Assembly (NCBI RefSeq): GCF_028882275.1
Contig: NZ_JARBUT010000030.1
Location: 1-57,790 of the forward strand
DNA length: 57,790 nt
Direction of reading: 5' to 3'
Origin: Nocardiopsis sp. N85
Lineage (GTDB): Bacteria > Actinomycetota > Actinomycetes > Streptosporangiales > Streptosporangiaceae
Shown: one piece after another, positions 8,687-17,228 of the stretch
How the letters are laid out: each line of letters opens with the position of its first letter
Numbering within the stretch: the first letter of the stretch is position 1
Made by a program: the position numbers and the translations under genes
Notes under the pieces: generated by a model
The model's database searches: none
What the model was told of the DNA's origin: nothing
The model's input: the letters and a program-made list of their open reading frames with translations, nothing else

Positions 8687-9877
8687 TCAACCTCGCTGGT
8701 CTTCGGGTGCGGACACGTCCGGGGCACGGGTGCCGACCCGGGTGTGGCCCGCCCCCACCGCCAGGGCGGCGAGCACGAGGACCACCGCCGCGAGGACCGG
8801 ACCGCGCGCCCCCGGTCCGGCGTAGGCGATCCCCCCGAGGACCGGGCCCACGAGCGCGCCCAGGTTCAGGGCCGCCGTCGCGAACGAGCCGCCCAGGGTG
8901 GGCGCGCCCGTCGCGTGCGCCATGACGCGCGCGATCAGGGTGCCGCCCACCGCGAACGACAACGCCCCCTGGATCGGGGCGCACACCACGACGGCGAACG
9001 GGTGCGCCGCCCCGACGGCGAGCAGGCCCCAGCCGAGGAACAGCCCGCCCCCTCCCCATACGAGCAGGGTCCGCCAGTGCCGGTCCGCGAAACGGCCCGA
9101 CACCTGGACGCCCGCGAAGGCGCCGACGCCGAAGAGCGCCAGCACGACCGGCACCGCGGCCGGGTCGAGTCCGGCCGTGTCGGTGACCAGCGGCGCCAGA
9201 TAGGTGAACACACAGAACGTCGCCCCGTTGACGAGCACGGCGAGCAGCAGGACGATCCGGAGCGGTCGGCTCGCGAGCACCCCGAACTCCGCGCCCAGCG
9301 CACGGGGACGGCCGGGACCGGTGTCACCGCCGAGCCGGGTCGGGGTGGCCACGGCCACGGCGACGAGTGCGGGGACCGAGAGCACGGCGACGGCCCACAG
9401 CGTCGTACGCCAGCCGCACCCGGCGCCCAGGGCGGCCCCCAGCGGCACACCGGCGATCAACGCCAGGGTGGTGCCGCCGAGCACCACGGCCAGCGCGCGG
9501 GCCCGCAGGTCGGCGGGGACGACGGCGGCGACCGTGGACAGCGCGACCGCCAGGAATCCGGCGTTGGCCAGGGCCGCGACGACCCGGGTGGCCATGAGGA
9601 CGGCGAAGTCGTCGGTGAGGCCGCCCACGACGTGGGCGGCGATGAACAGGCCGAGGAACGCGGTGAGGGTCCAGCGCGGCGGCCACCGACGGCCCAGTAC
9701 GGCCATGGCGGGGGCGCCGATCACCATGCCGACGGCGAAGGACGAGGTCAGCAGACCCGCCCGCGGAATGGATACGCCCAGGTCGTCGGAGATCGCGGGC
9801 AGCAGGCCGGCGAGCATGAACTCCGACGTGCCCTGCGCGAACACCGCGACGGCGAGCATGTACAGCAGGAAAGGCAC
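8687..9877 (-). CDS. MFS drug exporter, Cmx/CmlR chloramphenicol type
   Basis: 396-aa, 12-helix major facilitator (DHA1 class) in the cytoplasmic membrane. The N-terminus reads like the Streptomyces chloramphenicol-resistance exporters (Cml/Cmx/CmrA): a first helix with AVFAQGTSEFMLAGLLP, then DLGVSIPRAGLLTS and GAPAMAVLGRRWP at the motif A loop. Substrate is predicted from family only; other phenicols or unrelated drugs are possible. The GTG start at 9877 is preceded by GGGAG and gives the compact family N-terminus. It is monocistronic, with a strong terminator. Confidence 0.85.
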   Translation of the reverse strand: MPFLLYMLAVAVFAQGTSEFMLAGLLPAISDDLGVSIPRAGLLTSSFAVGMVIGAPAMAVLGRRWPPRWTLTAFLGLFIAAHVVGGLTDDFAVLMATRVVAALANAGFLAVALSTVAAVVPADLRARALAVVLGGTTLALIAGVPLGAALGAGCGWRTTLWAVAVLSVPALVAVAVATPTRLGGDTGPGRPRALGAEFGVLASRPLRIVLLLAVLVNGATFCVFTYLAPLVTDTAGLDPAAVPVVLALFGVGAFAGVQVSGRFADRHWRTLLVWGGGGLFLGWGLLAVGAAHPFAVVVCAPIQGALSFAVGGTLIARVMAHATGAPTLGGSFATAALNLGALVGPVLGGIAYAGPGARGPVLAAVVLVLAALAVGAGHTRVGTRAPDVSAPEDQRG

Positions 9878-10236
9878 GGGTGTCTCCCGAGAGCGTCGTG
9901 TGAACGGAACACGTGCGCACGGCACCACCGACGTTCACGGACGCATGGGAGGGAGGCCCCGCCACGGGGGCCGGGAATCCTCGGCCGACGTCAGGTCGAC
10001 GGCGTCGCGTGCCACCGGAGGACCGGCGGCACACGTCTGGACGCTTCGGGAGATGACACGGCACCGAACCTACCGGCCGACCCCGGAGCGGTGTCCACCC
10101 GTTTCCCGCCAAGGGTCCGGCATCGGCCGTGGAACGGTCGACGACCGGCCGGGGACACGCCACCGCCCCGGTCCCCGCTCCGAAAGAGACCTGTGGACAA
10201 CGGCCTCGCGTCTCCGTTCTCCGGCAAGCTGAGGGC
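9878..10236. other. Divergent intergenic region, no gene seen
   Basis: About 360 bp between the divergent MFS and alpha/beta hydrolase genes. No coding frame or clear palindrome was recognised; it must carry both promoters. Confidence 0.5.
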
Positions 10237-11064
10237 ATGAACGTGGACGAGGTGTTCGAGTGGCGGGGACGAAGGATCGCGTGGGGCAGGCGGGGCGAGG
10301 GGCCGCCCGTGGTCCTGTGCCACGGCACGCCGTGGTCCTCCCGGCTGTGGTCGCCCTTCGCCGACGCGCTGGCCCGGGACTTCACCGTCCACCTGTGGGA
10401 CATGCCCGGTTACGGCGCCTCCTCGAAGGACCCGGAACACCCCGTCGACCTGGGCGTGCAGGGTGAGGCGTTCGCGGCGCTCCTGGACCACTGGGGGCTG
10501 GACCGCCCACGTGTCATCGCCCACGACTACGGGGGCGCCGTGGCGTTGCGCGCCGCGCTCCTGCACGGCGCCGGGTACTCCGCCCTGTGTCTGGTGGACG
10601 TGGTGGCGCTGCGGCCCTGGGGGTCGCCGTTCTTCACCCTGGTCAAGGAGAACGCGGAGGTCTTCGCGCTCCTCCCCGACGCCGTGCACGAGGGCGCCCT
10701 GCGCGCCTACATCTCCGGTGCGGGCCATCGCGGTCTGCGCGACGACGACCTCGACACGCTCGCCGCCCCGTGGCTCGGCGGGGAGGGGAAGGCGGCGTTC
10801 TACCGGCAGATCGCCCAGGCCGACGAGCGCTTCACCGAGCAGGTGGAGCCACGGTTGGCCGACCTGTCGTTCCCCGTGCACATCGTCTGGGGCACCGAGG
10901 ACACCTGGATACCCGTCGACCGCGCCCACCGCCTGCACGCGGCGATCCCGCACAGCACACTGTCGCTCGTCCCCGGGGCCGGACACCTCATCCAGCTCGA
11001 CGCACCGGTCGCCCTCGCCGACGAACTCCGCCGCTGGCTCTCTCCCCGACCATCCGCCGGGTGA
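10237..11064 (+). CDS. Alpha/beta hydrolase with Asp nucleophile (dehalogenase/epoxide hydrolase-like)
   Basis: 275-aa soluble alpha/beta hydrolase. The oxyanion region reads LCHGTPWSS (about residue 29), and the nucleophile elbow is AHDYGG (about residues 94-99), where the nucleophile position is Asp instead of Ser. This is the mark of haloalkane and haloacetate dehalogenases and epoxide hydrolases. The acid is within WGTEDTWIP and the base within GAGHLIQLD. The cap domain is about residues 120-205. Substrate cannot be decided from sequence. ATG 10237 begins the family N-terminus directly. Confidence 0.88.
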   Translation: MNVDEVFEWRGRRIAWGRRGEGPPVVLCHGTPWSSRLWSPFADALARDFTVHLWDMPGYGASSKDPEHPVDLGVQGEAFAALLDHWGLDRPRVIAHDYGGAVALRAALLHGAGYSALCLVDVVALRPWGSPFFTLVKENAEVFALLPDAVHEGALRAYISGAGHRGLRDDDLDTLAAPWLGGEGKAAFYRQIAQADERFTEQVEPRLADLSFPVHIVWGTEDTWIPVDRAHRLHAAIPHSTLSLVPGAGHLIQLDAPVALADELRRWLSPRPSAG

Positions 11065-11191
11065 CCGCGTCCCGGCCGCGCGTCACCGAAGGAGCACGCA
11101 CCCACGAACCGACACACCTCGACCGCACACCGACACACTCCCGGCTCTTCTCGGAGGCCAACGCCGTGAGAACGGGGTGGACGCTCGGGGA

Positions 11192-11449
11192 TCAGTGGTG
11201 GGCGGAGTGGGGGTCGGGGGTGAGAGCGCGGAGGGTGCGCAGCGTGCGCACCAGGTAGAGGATCGCCTCGGCGTCCTCGGCCGTACCTTCGGCGAGGTCG
11301 TAGACCATCTCCAGGGACGCGATCACCTCGCACAGGGTCGGCTGCGCGGTCGGCCACTCCCAGCCGGTCGTCCGCGCGCCCGTGTCCCGCCGTCCCTCGT
11401 GCGACATGAGCAGTGCCTCGTACACCGAGGCCGGATCGGTTCTCACCAC
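11192..11449 (-). CDS. Small hypothetical protein
   Basis: 85-aa acidic protein, last gene of a three-gene minus-strand unit. The start GTG 11449 overlaps the stop of the previous gene (GTGGTGA) and has GGGAGG 6 nt upstream, so it is probably translationally coupled. A central stretch (EVIASLEMVYDLAEGTAED) is predicted helical. No family recognised; its position in a regulatory locus with an RsbW-like ATPase suggests a regulatory accessory role, which is inference. Confidence 0.6.
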   Translation of the reverse strand: MVRTDPASVYEALLMSHEGRRDTGARTTGWEWPTAQPTLCEVIASLEMVYDLAEGTAEDAEAILYLVRTLRTLRALTPDPHSAHH

Positions 11450-11973
11450 GTCGGACCTCCCACCGGGACGTCTCTCGCCTCCTCACGCACGGAGGACCCC
11501 ACCGGACACGGGTGCGACATCGGATTGACCGACGTCCACGAACACGCCTGCGCCGGGCAGGTCCAGTAGCCGTCCGCCGTCTCCTCGCCCGGGACCGCCA
11601 CCGTTCGGGTGCCCGCCCGCGGTCCGCGCAGGCGGACGGTCAACGCCCGGCGCGCCGGGACGCCCCCCTGGGCGATGTGACCGCTCTCCTCCTTCGGCGC
11701 CCGTCGGTGCGCGCCGCCGCTCCCGCTTCGGGACACCGGAAGCCGCGGCGTCGTCCCGTCACGACCGATTCCGCGTTCCGCCTCCCTCAACCGTTCCACG
11801 AGCCCCTCCGGGGTGGGCGCGCTCTGCCAACGGACCGCTTCCCTCCCCCGGTAGAACGCCACGTACGCCCGGAGCGCCGGGGCCCACATCACCGTCCACC
11901 ACGGCCCCGCCTCGGCGTCGAGCCGCCGCGCCGCCCCGTACTGTTCGCCGTCGTCGGCGCTGTTCCACCCCAT
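11443..11973 (-). CDS. Hypothetical protein of WhiJ-type locus
   Basis: 176-aa protein. The N-terminal part (residues 20-75), with PWWTVMWAPALRAYVAFYRG and APTPEGLVERLREAE, looks like a compact domain of small actinobacterial proteins found near XRE/DUF397 genes. The C-terminal half has three Cys/His-rich positions (a YWTCPAQACSW segment) that could bind metal. ATG 11973 has GAGGGTGA at 8 nt; the alternative GTG 11985 overlaps the upstream stop as GTGA. Both upstream and downstream genes are coupled to it. Confidence 0.65.
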   Translation of the reverse strand: MGWNSADDGEQYGAARRLDAEAGPWWTVMWAPALRAYVAFYRGREAVRWQSAPTPEGLVERLREAERGIGRDGTTPRLPVSRSGSGGAHRRAPKEESGHIAQGGVPARRALTVRLRGPRAGTRTVAVPGEETADGYWTCPAQACSWTSVNPMSHPCPVGSSVREEARDVPVGGPTW

Positions 11974-11981
11974 CGCCCGCG

Positions 11982-12554
11982 TCACCCTCGATCCAGCTCG
12001 AACCAGACCGTGGTCCGCCCGCCCTCGGACAGGGTCCCCCACCTGTCCGCCTGCATGGCGACCAACCTCATCCCGAACCCGCCTTCGCGTTCCAGGTCCT
12101 GCTCGCGCACGTGCGGGGTCCCGGGAACGTCGCCGTAGGGCCCCTGGTCGGTCACCCGGACCTGTACCCGTCCCCGCAGCCGGTGCAGTGTCGCGACGAC
12201 CTCGCCGCCCGGCAGTCCACTGCGCGAGTGTCGGACGGCGTTGGTGAACAGCTCACTGACCAGACCTTGGAGTACGTCGCTCTTCGCGGCGGGCAGGAGC
12301 GCGAGCGCCGCCATGTACCGACGCAGGACCGCGGTCTGTTCCGGGGTGCCCGGCAGTGTGAGCGAGTGCCCGAGCTCCCCGGTCCCGACGTCCACGATGA
12401 TCGCGGCCCGGTCCCGCGCCTCGATGGTGCGCCGGGGCAGCGGCACCGGCCTGGACATCTCGGGACAGGGCGGTCGGGGCGCCACCCCCCCGATGTCGTC
12501 GTCGGCCGTCTCCGGTCGTTCTCGACGGGGGTCCATGCGGGTCACCGATCCCAT
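11982..12554 (-). CDS. RsbW/SpoIIAB-like ATP-binding protein
   Basis: 190-aa protein with a GHKL/HATPase_c_2 fold of the anti-sigma-factor kinase type. The N box is in VSELFTNAVRHSRSG (Glu and Asn for Mg-ATP), the G1 box is VTDQGPYG and the G2 region is EGGFGMRLV. The first 60 residues are a poorly conserved extension. ATG 12554 is supported by GGAAG 7 nt upstream; the frame is open to 12722. Proteins of this type sit beside WhiJ-like XRE regulators and DUF397 proteins in Streptomyces (abaA/whiJ-type loci) and are thought to modulate development. It is divergent from the XRE gene. Confidence 0.88.
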   Translation of the reverse strand: MGSVTRMDPRRERPETADDDIGGVAPRPPCPEMSRPVPLPRRTIEARDRAAIIVDVGTGELGHSLTLPGTPEQTAVLRRYMAALALLPAAKSDVLQGLVSELFTNAVRHSRSGLPGGEVVATLHRLRGRVQVRVTDQGPYGDVPGTPHVREQDLEREGGFGMRLVAMQADRWGTLSEGGRTTVWFELDRG

Positions 12555-12805
12555 CCGTGTTCTTCCGCCTTCCGCCTCGCTGTCCGACGACGCCGCGAAC
12601 CACTCGGCCCGAACGTGAGGGGTCCAAAGACCCTTTCGGCTTCGGTTACCGTGCGGCTTCGTGACAACACCTTGGGGCAGGACTTCACGGAAACACCAGC
12701 GAATCAACCACAGGGACAACATTTCGGTGAATCGGTTGCGAGCGGTTGAGAAGCCGTTGCATCGTGGTTCTCTCCGGTTTCCCCCCTTGGTTGAACAGGT
12801 GACGA

Positions 12806-13720
12806 ATGACGGATCGCCGCAAGCCCGAATGGGCCAGGGTGGGCAAGGAACTCAAGGCCCTCCGCAGCAAGGCCAAGCTGACCCAGGCGGAGCTCGCGCC
12901 TTACGCCAGCGTGGTTGCCGCGCACGTCTCCGCTTGGGAGAACGGCAAGAGGGGCATGAGCGAGGACCAGGCGTCCAAGCTCGACCGGGCGTTGAACGCC
13001 AACGGTCAGCTGCTCCGGGCATGGGAGAGAAACCAGGCCTCTGGAACCATCCCACCCTGGTACAAAAAGGTCCCGAAGCTGGAGCAACAATCAACCGAGC
13101 TTCGGGAGTACCAGTCCCAGATCTTCCCCGGACTGATTCAGACCCCCGAGTACGCCCGAACCACGATCCAGCACACCGCACCGTGGGCCACCACCGACGA
13201 GGTGGAAGAGATGGTGCTGGCGAGAAAAAAGAGGCAAGAGATACTTGAGAGGGACCATCCTCCGCTAGTGTCTGTCGTGGTAGAGGCGTTCGTCCTAGAC
13301 CTCATCATGGGTGACGAAACCACCCAAATCGCCCAACTCGATTGGGTGTTGCAACTTGTCGGGGAAGGCAAGATCCGCTTCCAGGTCACACCCCCGAGGA
13401 CCCTGTATCACCCCGGCGCCGCTGGCCCGTTCCGGATCTACACCTTTCCCGACAATCCGCCGCTGGCCTCCGCCGAGTATGCAAGCGGCGAAGTGCTCAT
13501 CGATGACCAAGAGACCGTGCAGAAGTGCATGACCATCTTCGGTCTGCTGCAAGCCGAGGCACTACCCATGGGGGCGAGCGTTGAATTTGTCAGGAAGGTC
13601 AGGGAGAGCATTGAAGAGCAAGCACGAGCGCGGCGAGCTCCTGTGGCACAAGAGCAGCTACAGCGCGGCGCAAGGCAGCTGCGTGGAGGTGGCCGAAGGG
13701 CGGAGCGTTCTGGTCCGTGA
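12806..13720 (+). CDS. XRE-family regulator with DUF5753 domain (WhiJ-like)
   Basis: 304-aa DNA-binding protein. The helix-turn-helix covers about residues 12-68 (KAKLTQAELAPYASVVAAHV, then SAWENGKR), followed by the DUF5753 domain (about 95-270, marked by QIFPGLIQTPEYAR and the downstream Y-x-P). WhiJ-like proteins repress developmental genes in Streptomyces and work with a DUF397 partner. The ATG 12806 lies right after GGTGACGA. Oddly, the last 35 residues are Arg/Gln-rich and read out of frame through the start of the DUF397 gene, a 110-nt overlap, so the normal stop was probably lost. GC is somewhat lower than that of the neighbours. Confidence 0.9.
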   Translation: MTDRRKPEWARVGKELKALRSKAKLTQAELAPYASVVAAHVSAWENGKRGMSEDQASKLDRALNANGQLLRAWERNQASGTIPPWYKKVPKLEQQSTELREYQSQIFPGLIQTPEYARTTIQHTAPWATTDEVEEMVLARKKRQEILERDHPPLVSVVVEAFVLDLIMGDETTQIAQLDWVLQLVGEGKIRFQVTPPRTLYHPGAAGPFRIYTFPDNPPLASAEYASGEVLIDDQETVQKCMTIFGLLQAEALPMGASVEFVRKVRESIEEQARARRAPVAQEQLQRGARQLRGGGRRAERSGP

Positions 13721-13805
13721 CACCCAGAACCGTCCCCTCGGACACATCGATTACTCCGCCAGGGCGTGGGCGTCCTTCGTTCGGGGCGTGAAGCACCACG
13801 CCTGA
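13611..13805 (+). CDS. DUF397 domain protein (BldB-like)
   Basis: 64-aa protein covering essentially the whole DUF397 domain: WHKSSYS at the N-terminus, then GSCVEVAEG, VLVRDTQNRPLGHI and the closing W-x-x-F segment. DUF397 proteins, including BldB relatives, pair with WhiJ-like XRE proteins and influence development and antibiotic production. TTG 13611 is chosen because AGGGAGAG precedes it and it gives the standard N-terminus; the frame is open from 13581. It overlaps the end of the XRE gene. Confidence 0.88.
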   Translation: MKSKHERGELLWHKSSYSAAQGSCVEVAEGRSVLVRDTQNRPLGHIDYSARAWASFVRGVKHHA

Positions 13806-13842
13806 GCCCGCGCCAGAGGATCGCCATGGAGGAAACCGACAT

Positions 13843-13990
13843 ATGAGCGGCCACAGCGCCGGCGAAGGCAGTCGCGTGGAGGTGGCCGAGGGGCCTCTCT
13901 CGTCCTTGTCCGTGACACCCGGAACCACCCCCTGGGACACCTCGACCATGACCCTGACGCCTGGACCGCGCTCCTCCGCAGCCTGAGGGT
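13843..13990 (+). pseudogene. Frameshifted second DUF397 copy
   Basis: Starting at ATG 13843, the first 17 codons match the DUF397 block (GSRVEVAEG). The next homologous block, VRDTRNHPLGHLDHDPDAW, is in another frame. Compared with the intact gene just upstream, the spacing between the GCCGA(A/G)GGG and GTCCGTGACACCC blocks is 2 nt longer, which breaks the frame at about 13895. As written, it encodes only a 47-aa nonsense-tailed peptide ending at 13986. It is a decayed tandem duplicate. Confidence 0.8.
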
Positions 13991-14400
13991 TCGGGCCTCC
14001 AAGGTTTCGATCCCGATCAACGGCCGACCGGCACACCCCCGGTCGGCCGTTTTCGTTCACCCGTATCCCCGAAGCGCATTCCGGCCATACACCAACCGAT
14101 GCACATTAAGTCCGGACAATAAGGGATACCCCCCTGACCTGCGACAACGCCGTTCCGAACATCCCCTCGGCGGTTCTCGGAGATCGGTCGACATCCACCC
14201 CCCGGACGGCTATACGCTTCTACCGAAACCACGTTCATAGGTACCGGCAAAGCAGAGACCTCGCGACGCCCATCGAGCGCCCGAGGTCGTGGCCGGCAAC
14301 ACGAACCCTTTAACCGCAAGGGCTGCCGGCGTGCGCCAGTCTAACGCCGCGCTCCTCACCCGTGCCCTGCGCATGGTCGGAGCGCTGTTCTCCCCTCCCC
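13991..14400. other. Intergenic region, no gene seen
   Basis: About 400 bp with lower GC in parts (14040-14290). No open frame has coding bias and no hairpin stands out. Confidence 0.5.
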
Positions 14401-14880
14401 GTGACCGCCACCGTCGAACCCCCCGGCTCCACCTCTTCCGCCGAGGGGCGGCCCGCGTCCGTCGCTACGCCGCCGCCCCGGCGCACCACCGCTCCCCGTC
14501 CCCGGGCCTCTCGGCGAGCCGTCCCACGACTGCCGTCACCCGCGCCCGAGGCGATCTTCGACGCCTCCGAGCCGTCCCTGGTACGCCCGTACCACGCGGA
14601 CCACGAGCGCCGTCGGTTCGGCCGGGAGGGGGACGACCACGCCCAGGCCGAGGCCCACGCCCGCCCGACCCGGTGGGCCGCGCCCGGCCCCGGGGGGCGA
14701 CCTGCTCGTGGCCAGCCCGCCCCGGGTTCCGGAGACCGTGCCGAGTCTGCGCGAGGTCGCCACCGACCTCGGCGACCTGAGGGACGCGGTACGCGTGTGG
14801 GTCGCCCGGCGCGAGGCCCGCGGGGCCCGGCAGGTGCGGGTGTGGGAGGACGCCCGGAGTTCACCACCGCCGAGGGCGGG
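14401..14880 (+). pseudogene. Possible frameshifted small actinobacterial gene
   Basis: From GTG 14401 the frame shows strong G/C third positions and contains EAIFDASEPSLVRPYHADHE, which resembles short actinobacterial proteins with a LVRPY-xxx-HE motif. Around 14697 the coding-like signal jumps one frame, continuing as GDLLVASPPRVPETVPSLRE and a helical stretch to about 14850. A run of six G at 14692-14697 marks the likely slip. It may be a real frameshift or a sequencing error. No good ribosome site is visible and the family is unnamed. Confidence 0.35.
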
Positions 14881-15093
14881 CCCCTCCGGAGGGTTGTCCA
14901 CAGCCTGGGGACATCTCCCGGATCCTCCCCCGAAACCGCTCGGTCCACCGCGCCCGAGCGGCGTTCCCCCTCCCCGCCGCCCACCCAGAGGACCGGTCGG
15001 TCGCGGCGCCGGACGTCCTCCCCCGTGCCGCCCGGCCCCGTGCCCGTCGCCCCTCCCGCACGCACCCGCACCCGCACCCGCCAAAGGAGTCAC

Positions 15094-15416
15094 ATGCCGA
15101 ATCCATCCCTCGCGATGCCGCTCCCCTGATCCTGAATCGGCCGGACATGGTTCCGACACTGCTGCGTGAGGCTCTCGGACACCCGGTTCCCGACCACACC
15201 GAGGCCCTCGTGACCCCGCCGGAACCCACCGCCCCGGGCACCGGGGAACGGCTCCCCCATGTGGTGGTGTCACCGCGCGATGGCGGGCGCGACGTGCCGG
15301 CCGTGGTGGTGGGGCCACAGGTCGACCATGAAGCCGCGAACCGGCTCCGGTGGGCGGAACACGTGGCCGCGACGCAGTCGAAGTGGGGCTGCCCGGTGGT
15401 GCCGCCGATGCTGTGA
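15094..15416 (+). pseudogene. Remnant of an Rpn/YhgA-like (PD-(D/E)XK-type) protein
   Basis: ATG 15094 has a strong AAAGGAG site but hits TGA after 11 codons. The neighbouring frame continues as LILNRPDMVPTLLREALGHP and then PDHTEALVTP, an xVVVxPQ block and RWAEHVAA-KWGCPVV before stopping at 15416. This order matches the N-terminal half of the roughly 290-aa actinobacterial proteins reading RPELxxxLLxxxLGHxVP, VVEVQ, WPxYxxxxRAxxxCPV. Here the conserved VEVQ is changed to VGPQ and the C-terminal half is missing, so the gene is frameshifted near its start and truncated. Confidence 0.65.
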
Positions 15417-15419
15417 ACC

Positions 15420-15451
15420 GAGGTGCGGGGCGGGCGACCGCCCCGCACCTC
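15420..15451. terminator. Strong GNRA-capped terminator
   Basis: 14-bp perfect stem (15420-15433 and 15438-15451) closed by a GCGA tetraloop, 4 bp after the stop of the Rpn-like remnant and upstream of the kinase gene. Its position suggests it once ended the now-broken gene. Confidence 0.75.
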
Positions 15452-15497
15452 GCCGACGGCGCCCCGCGCATGGAGTGCGGTCGCTACGGTCGGAGGT

Positions 15498-16118
15498 ATG
15501 CGCGACATACGGGTGATCCTCATCGGCGGTACCTCGCACACCGGAAAGTCCACCATCGCCCGGCTGCTCGCCGAGCGGCTCGGCTTCTCGCATGCCCGCA
15601 CCGATCTCCTCGCCCGGCACCCCGGGCGGCCCTGGCGGACACCCGAACGGGAGGTGCCCCCGCACGTCGCCGAGCACTACGGCACGCTCCCCCTCGACGA
15701 CCTCATCGACTCCGTCCTCGCCCACTACGAACGCCTCTGGCCGCGCATCGAGGAGACCGTCGCCGCGCACGCCCTCGGCGACGGCCCCGGCCTGGTGCTG
15801 GAGGGATCGGCCCTGTGGCCGCCCCGGGTCGCCGGGCTCGCCACCCCGAGCACCGGGGCCGTATGGCTCACCGCCCCGGGAGACCTCCTGCGCCGCCGCG
15901 TGTACGCGGGCTCGGACCACGCGGGGGCCGCCCCGGAGGAGCGACGGCTCATCGACGCGTTCCTCGCCCGCACGCTCCGCTTCCAGGAACTCATGCGCGT
16001 CGAGATCGACCGGCTCCACCTCGCCGAACCGTCCGTCGACGGCTCCCGCGGCACCGGGCGGACCGCCGACGCCGTGCTCGCCGCCGTCACCGCCCAGGGG
16101 CACGCCCCGACCGCCTGA
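15498..16118 (+). CDS. P-loop kinase, 2-phosphoglycerate kinase-like
   Basis: 206-aa nucleotide-binding protein. The Walker A motif is GGTSHTGKST at residues 8-17. A Walker B-like hydrophobic strand ends in LVLEGSALWP at about residue 98, and a lid-like Arg pair follows (LLRRRVY). The fold resembles the small AAA/2-phosphoglycerate kinase class; the phosphate acceptor cannot be told from sequence. ATG 15498 lies very close to GGAGG, an unusual spacing, but the upstream frame is low-complexity. Monocistronic. Confidence 0.75.
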   Translation: MRDIRVILIGGTSHTGKSTIARLLAERLGFSHARTDLLARHPGRPWRTPEREVPPHVAEHYGTLPLDDLIDSVLAHYERLWPRIEETVAAHALGDGPGLVLEGSALWPPRVAGLATPSTGAVWLTAPGDLLRRRVYAGSDHAGAAPEERRLIDAFLARTLRFQELMRVEIDRLHLAEPSVDGSRGTGRTADAVLAAVTAQGHAPTA

Positions 16119-16355
16119 CCCGCACACGATCACCCGGGTCGGAGCCACCGTTCCCCCCCTTCGTTCAGGATTGAGCCAGGAAGACTCAACTCAGGGAACA
16201 ACACCTCGTGCAAGGCCGCTGTCAAGGACGAGACCTCGCGGACCACCGCACCGGTGGCCGCGCACGGGTTCGTCATCGCCACCCCCGAGTGCGGCCACCC
16301 GGTCACGGCCGTCCCGAAGACCGCGCGGAACCCGCACCGCCGGGGCCGCATCCGG

Positions 16356-16381
16356 AGAAGCGCGGCTCAGAAGCGCGGCTC
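16356..16381. repeat. 13-bp tandem duplication
   Basis: AGAAGCGCGGCTC repeated exactly twice, 16356-16368 and 16369-16381. A 13-nt duplication shifts frame, which fits decay of a former coding sequence here. Confidence 0.7.
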
Positions 16382-16646
16382 AGACGAGGCGTGTCTCCCC
16401 GATCGCACCATCTGGGATCGTCGGCCTGTTCGCGGCTGTGGCGGTGAGCACGGCGCTCGCCGCGATGGGCTACGCCGCCCTGGGCGGAAAGCGCACGTTC
16501 ACGTCACGGCCCCGGATCGTCGCCGACCACTACGAGGTGCTGTCCGAGCCGCGCAGCGCCGAACGCGGTCGCGACCCGCTCGTCCGCCTCTCCCTGGCCT
16601 CGCCCGACCTCTGACCCGCCCGTCGCCCCGTCCCTGCGGACGAACC

Positions 16647-16676
16647 GGCCCCGGTGCTCTCACGAACGCCGGGGCC
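16647..16676 (-). terminator. Terminator of the type VII-like gene set
   Basis: 8-bp stem GGCCCCGG / CCGGGGCC (16647-16654, 16669-16676) with a 14-nt loop and partial extension by GAACCG/CGGTTC. It begins 10 bp past the stop of the minus-strand lipoprotein gene. Confidence 0.65.
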
Positions 16677-16685
16677 GTCCACGGT

Positions 16686-17228
16686 TCACGGTCGCCCGTC
16701 CCCGCAGTCGACGTAGTCGGCGACGCTCGCCTCGTACTCCTCGGTCGTGTCGAAGACGCCCTCGAACTCCTCCGTGTAGGCGTCCACGAACGCCTCACCG
16801 TCCACCGGGTCCCCGCACCAGGTCACCTCGTTCGGCCACAGCGCCCCGTTCAACGCGGCGTCCAGACGACTCAGACGGTTGACGGCGTCGATGTCCCACC
16901 GGTCCTTGTCCAGGACGACCTCGTGCCCCTCACCACCCTCAACGGGGCGGACCACCTTCGACTCCAGCAGGATCCCCCGCGACCACTCGTCGGTATCGCC
17001 CAGTACCTCCTCCGAACCGGTCTCGACGAACATCCGATCCAGGGTCCGGACGCTCACCTCACGCTCCATCCAGAAAAAGGAGACACCGGTCCTGTCGACC
17101 GGCTCCGGCTCCTCGTCCTCCGGAATCCCACCCCCGCATGCGACCAGCAACAGCAGTGCCGGCAGGGCGCACGCGCTCCGGACGGCACCGCGTGTGCCGC
17201 CCCGACCCCACAGGTCATCACTCGCCAT
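16686..17228 (-). CDS. Putative lipoprotein linked to a large secreted-type protein
   Basis: 180-aa lipoprotein: a hydrophilic start, a hydrophobic core (CALPALLLL) and the lipobox LLVAC with Cys near residue 31. An acidic mature domain with three Cys follows. ATG 17228 lies 11 nt inside the end of the 870-aa gene and is preceded by AGAGGGG, so the two are translationally coupled. No family recognised. The arrangement would fit a surface partner or immunity-like protein for the upstream product, which is inference. Confidence 0.75.
   Translation of the reverse strand: MASDDLWGRGGTRGAVRSACALPALLLLVACGGGIPEDEEPEPVDRTGVSFFWMEREVSVRTLDRMFVETGSEEVLGDTDEWSRGILLESKVVRPVEGGEGHEVVLDKDRWDIDAVNRLSRLDAALNGALWPNEVTWCGDPVDGEAFVDAYTEEFEGVFDTTEEYEASVADYVDCGDGRP

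Larger units (their letters stand above)
16119..16685. other. Intergenic region with possible gene fragment
   Basis: A plus-strand frame ending at 16614 contains a hydrophobic segment (GLFAAVAVSTALAAMGYAAL, 16411-16473) and a plausible soluble tail, but no start with a ribosome site; it may be the end of a lost gene. The region also has a 13-bp tandem duplication and a hairpin. Nothing else is supported. Confidence 0.4.

Noticed and set aside
14310..15077. 255-aa minus-strand frame in the gene-poor region
   Set aside because: Low-complexity Arg/Gly/Pro translation, no ribosome site, no domain; the plus strand shows better coding signal.
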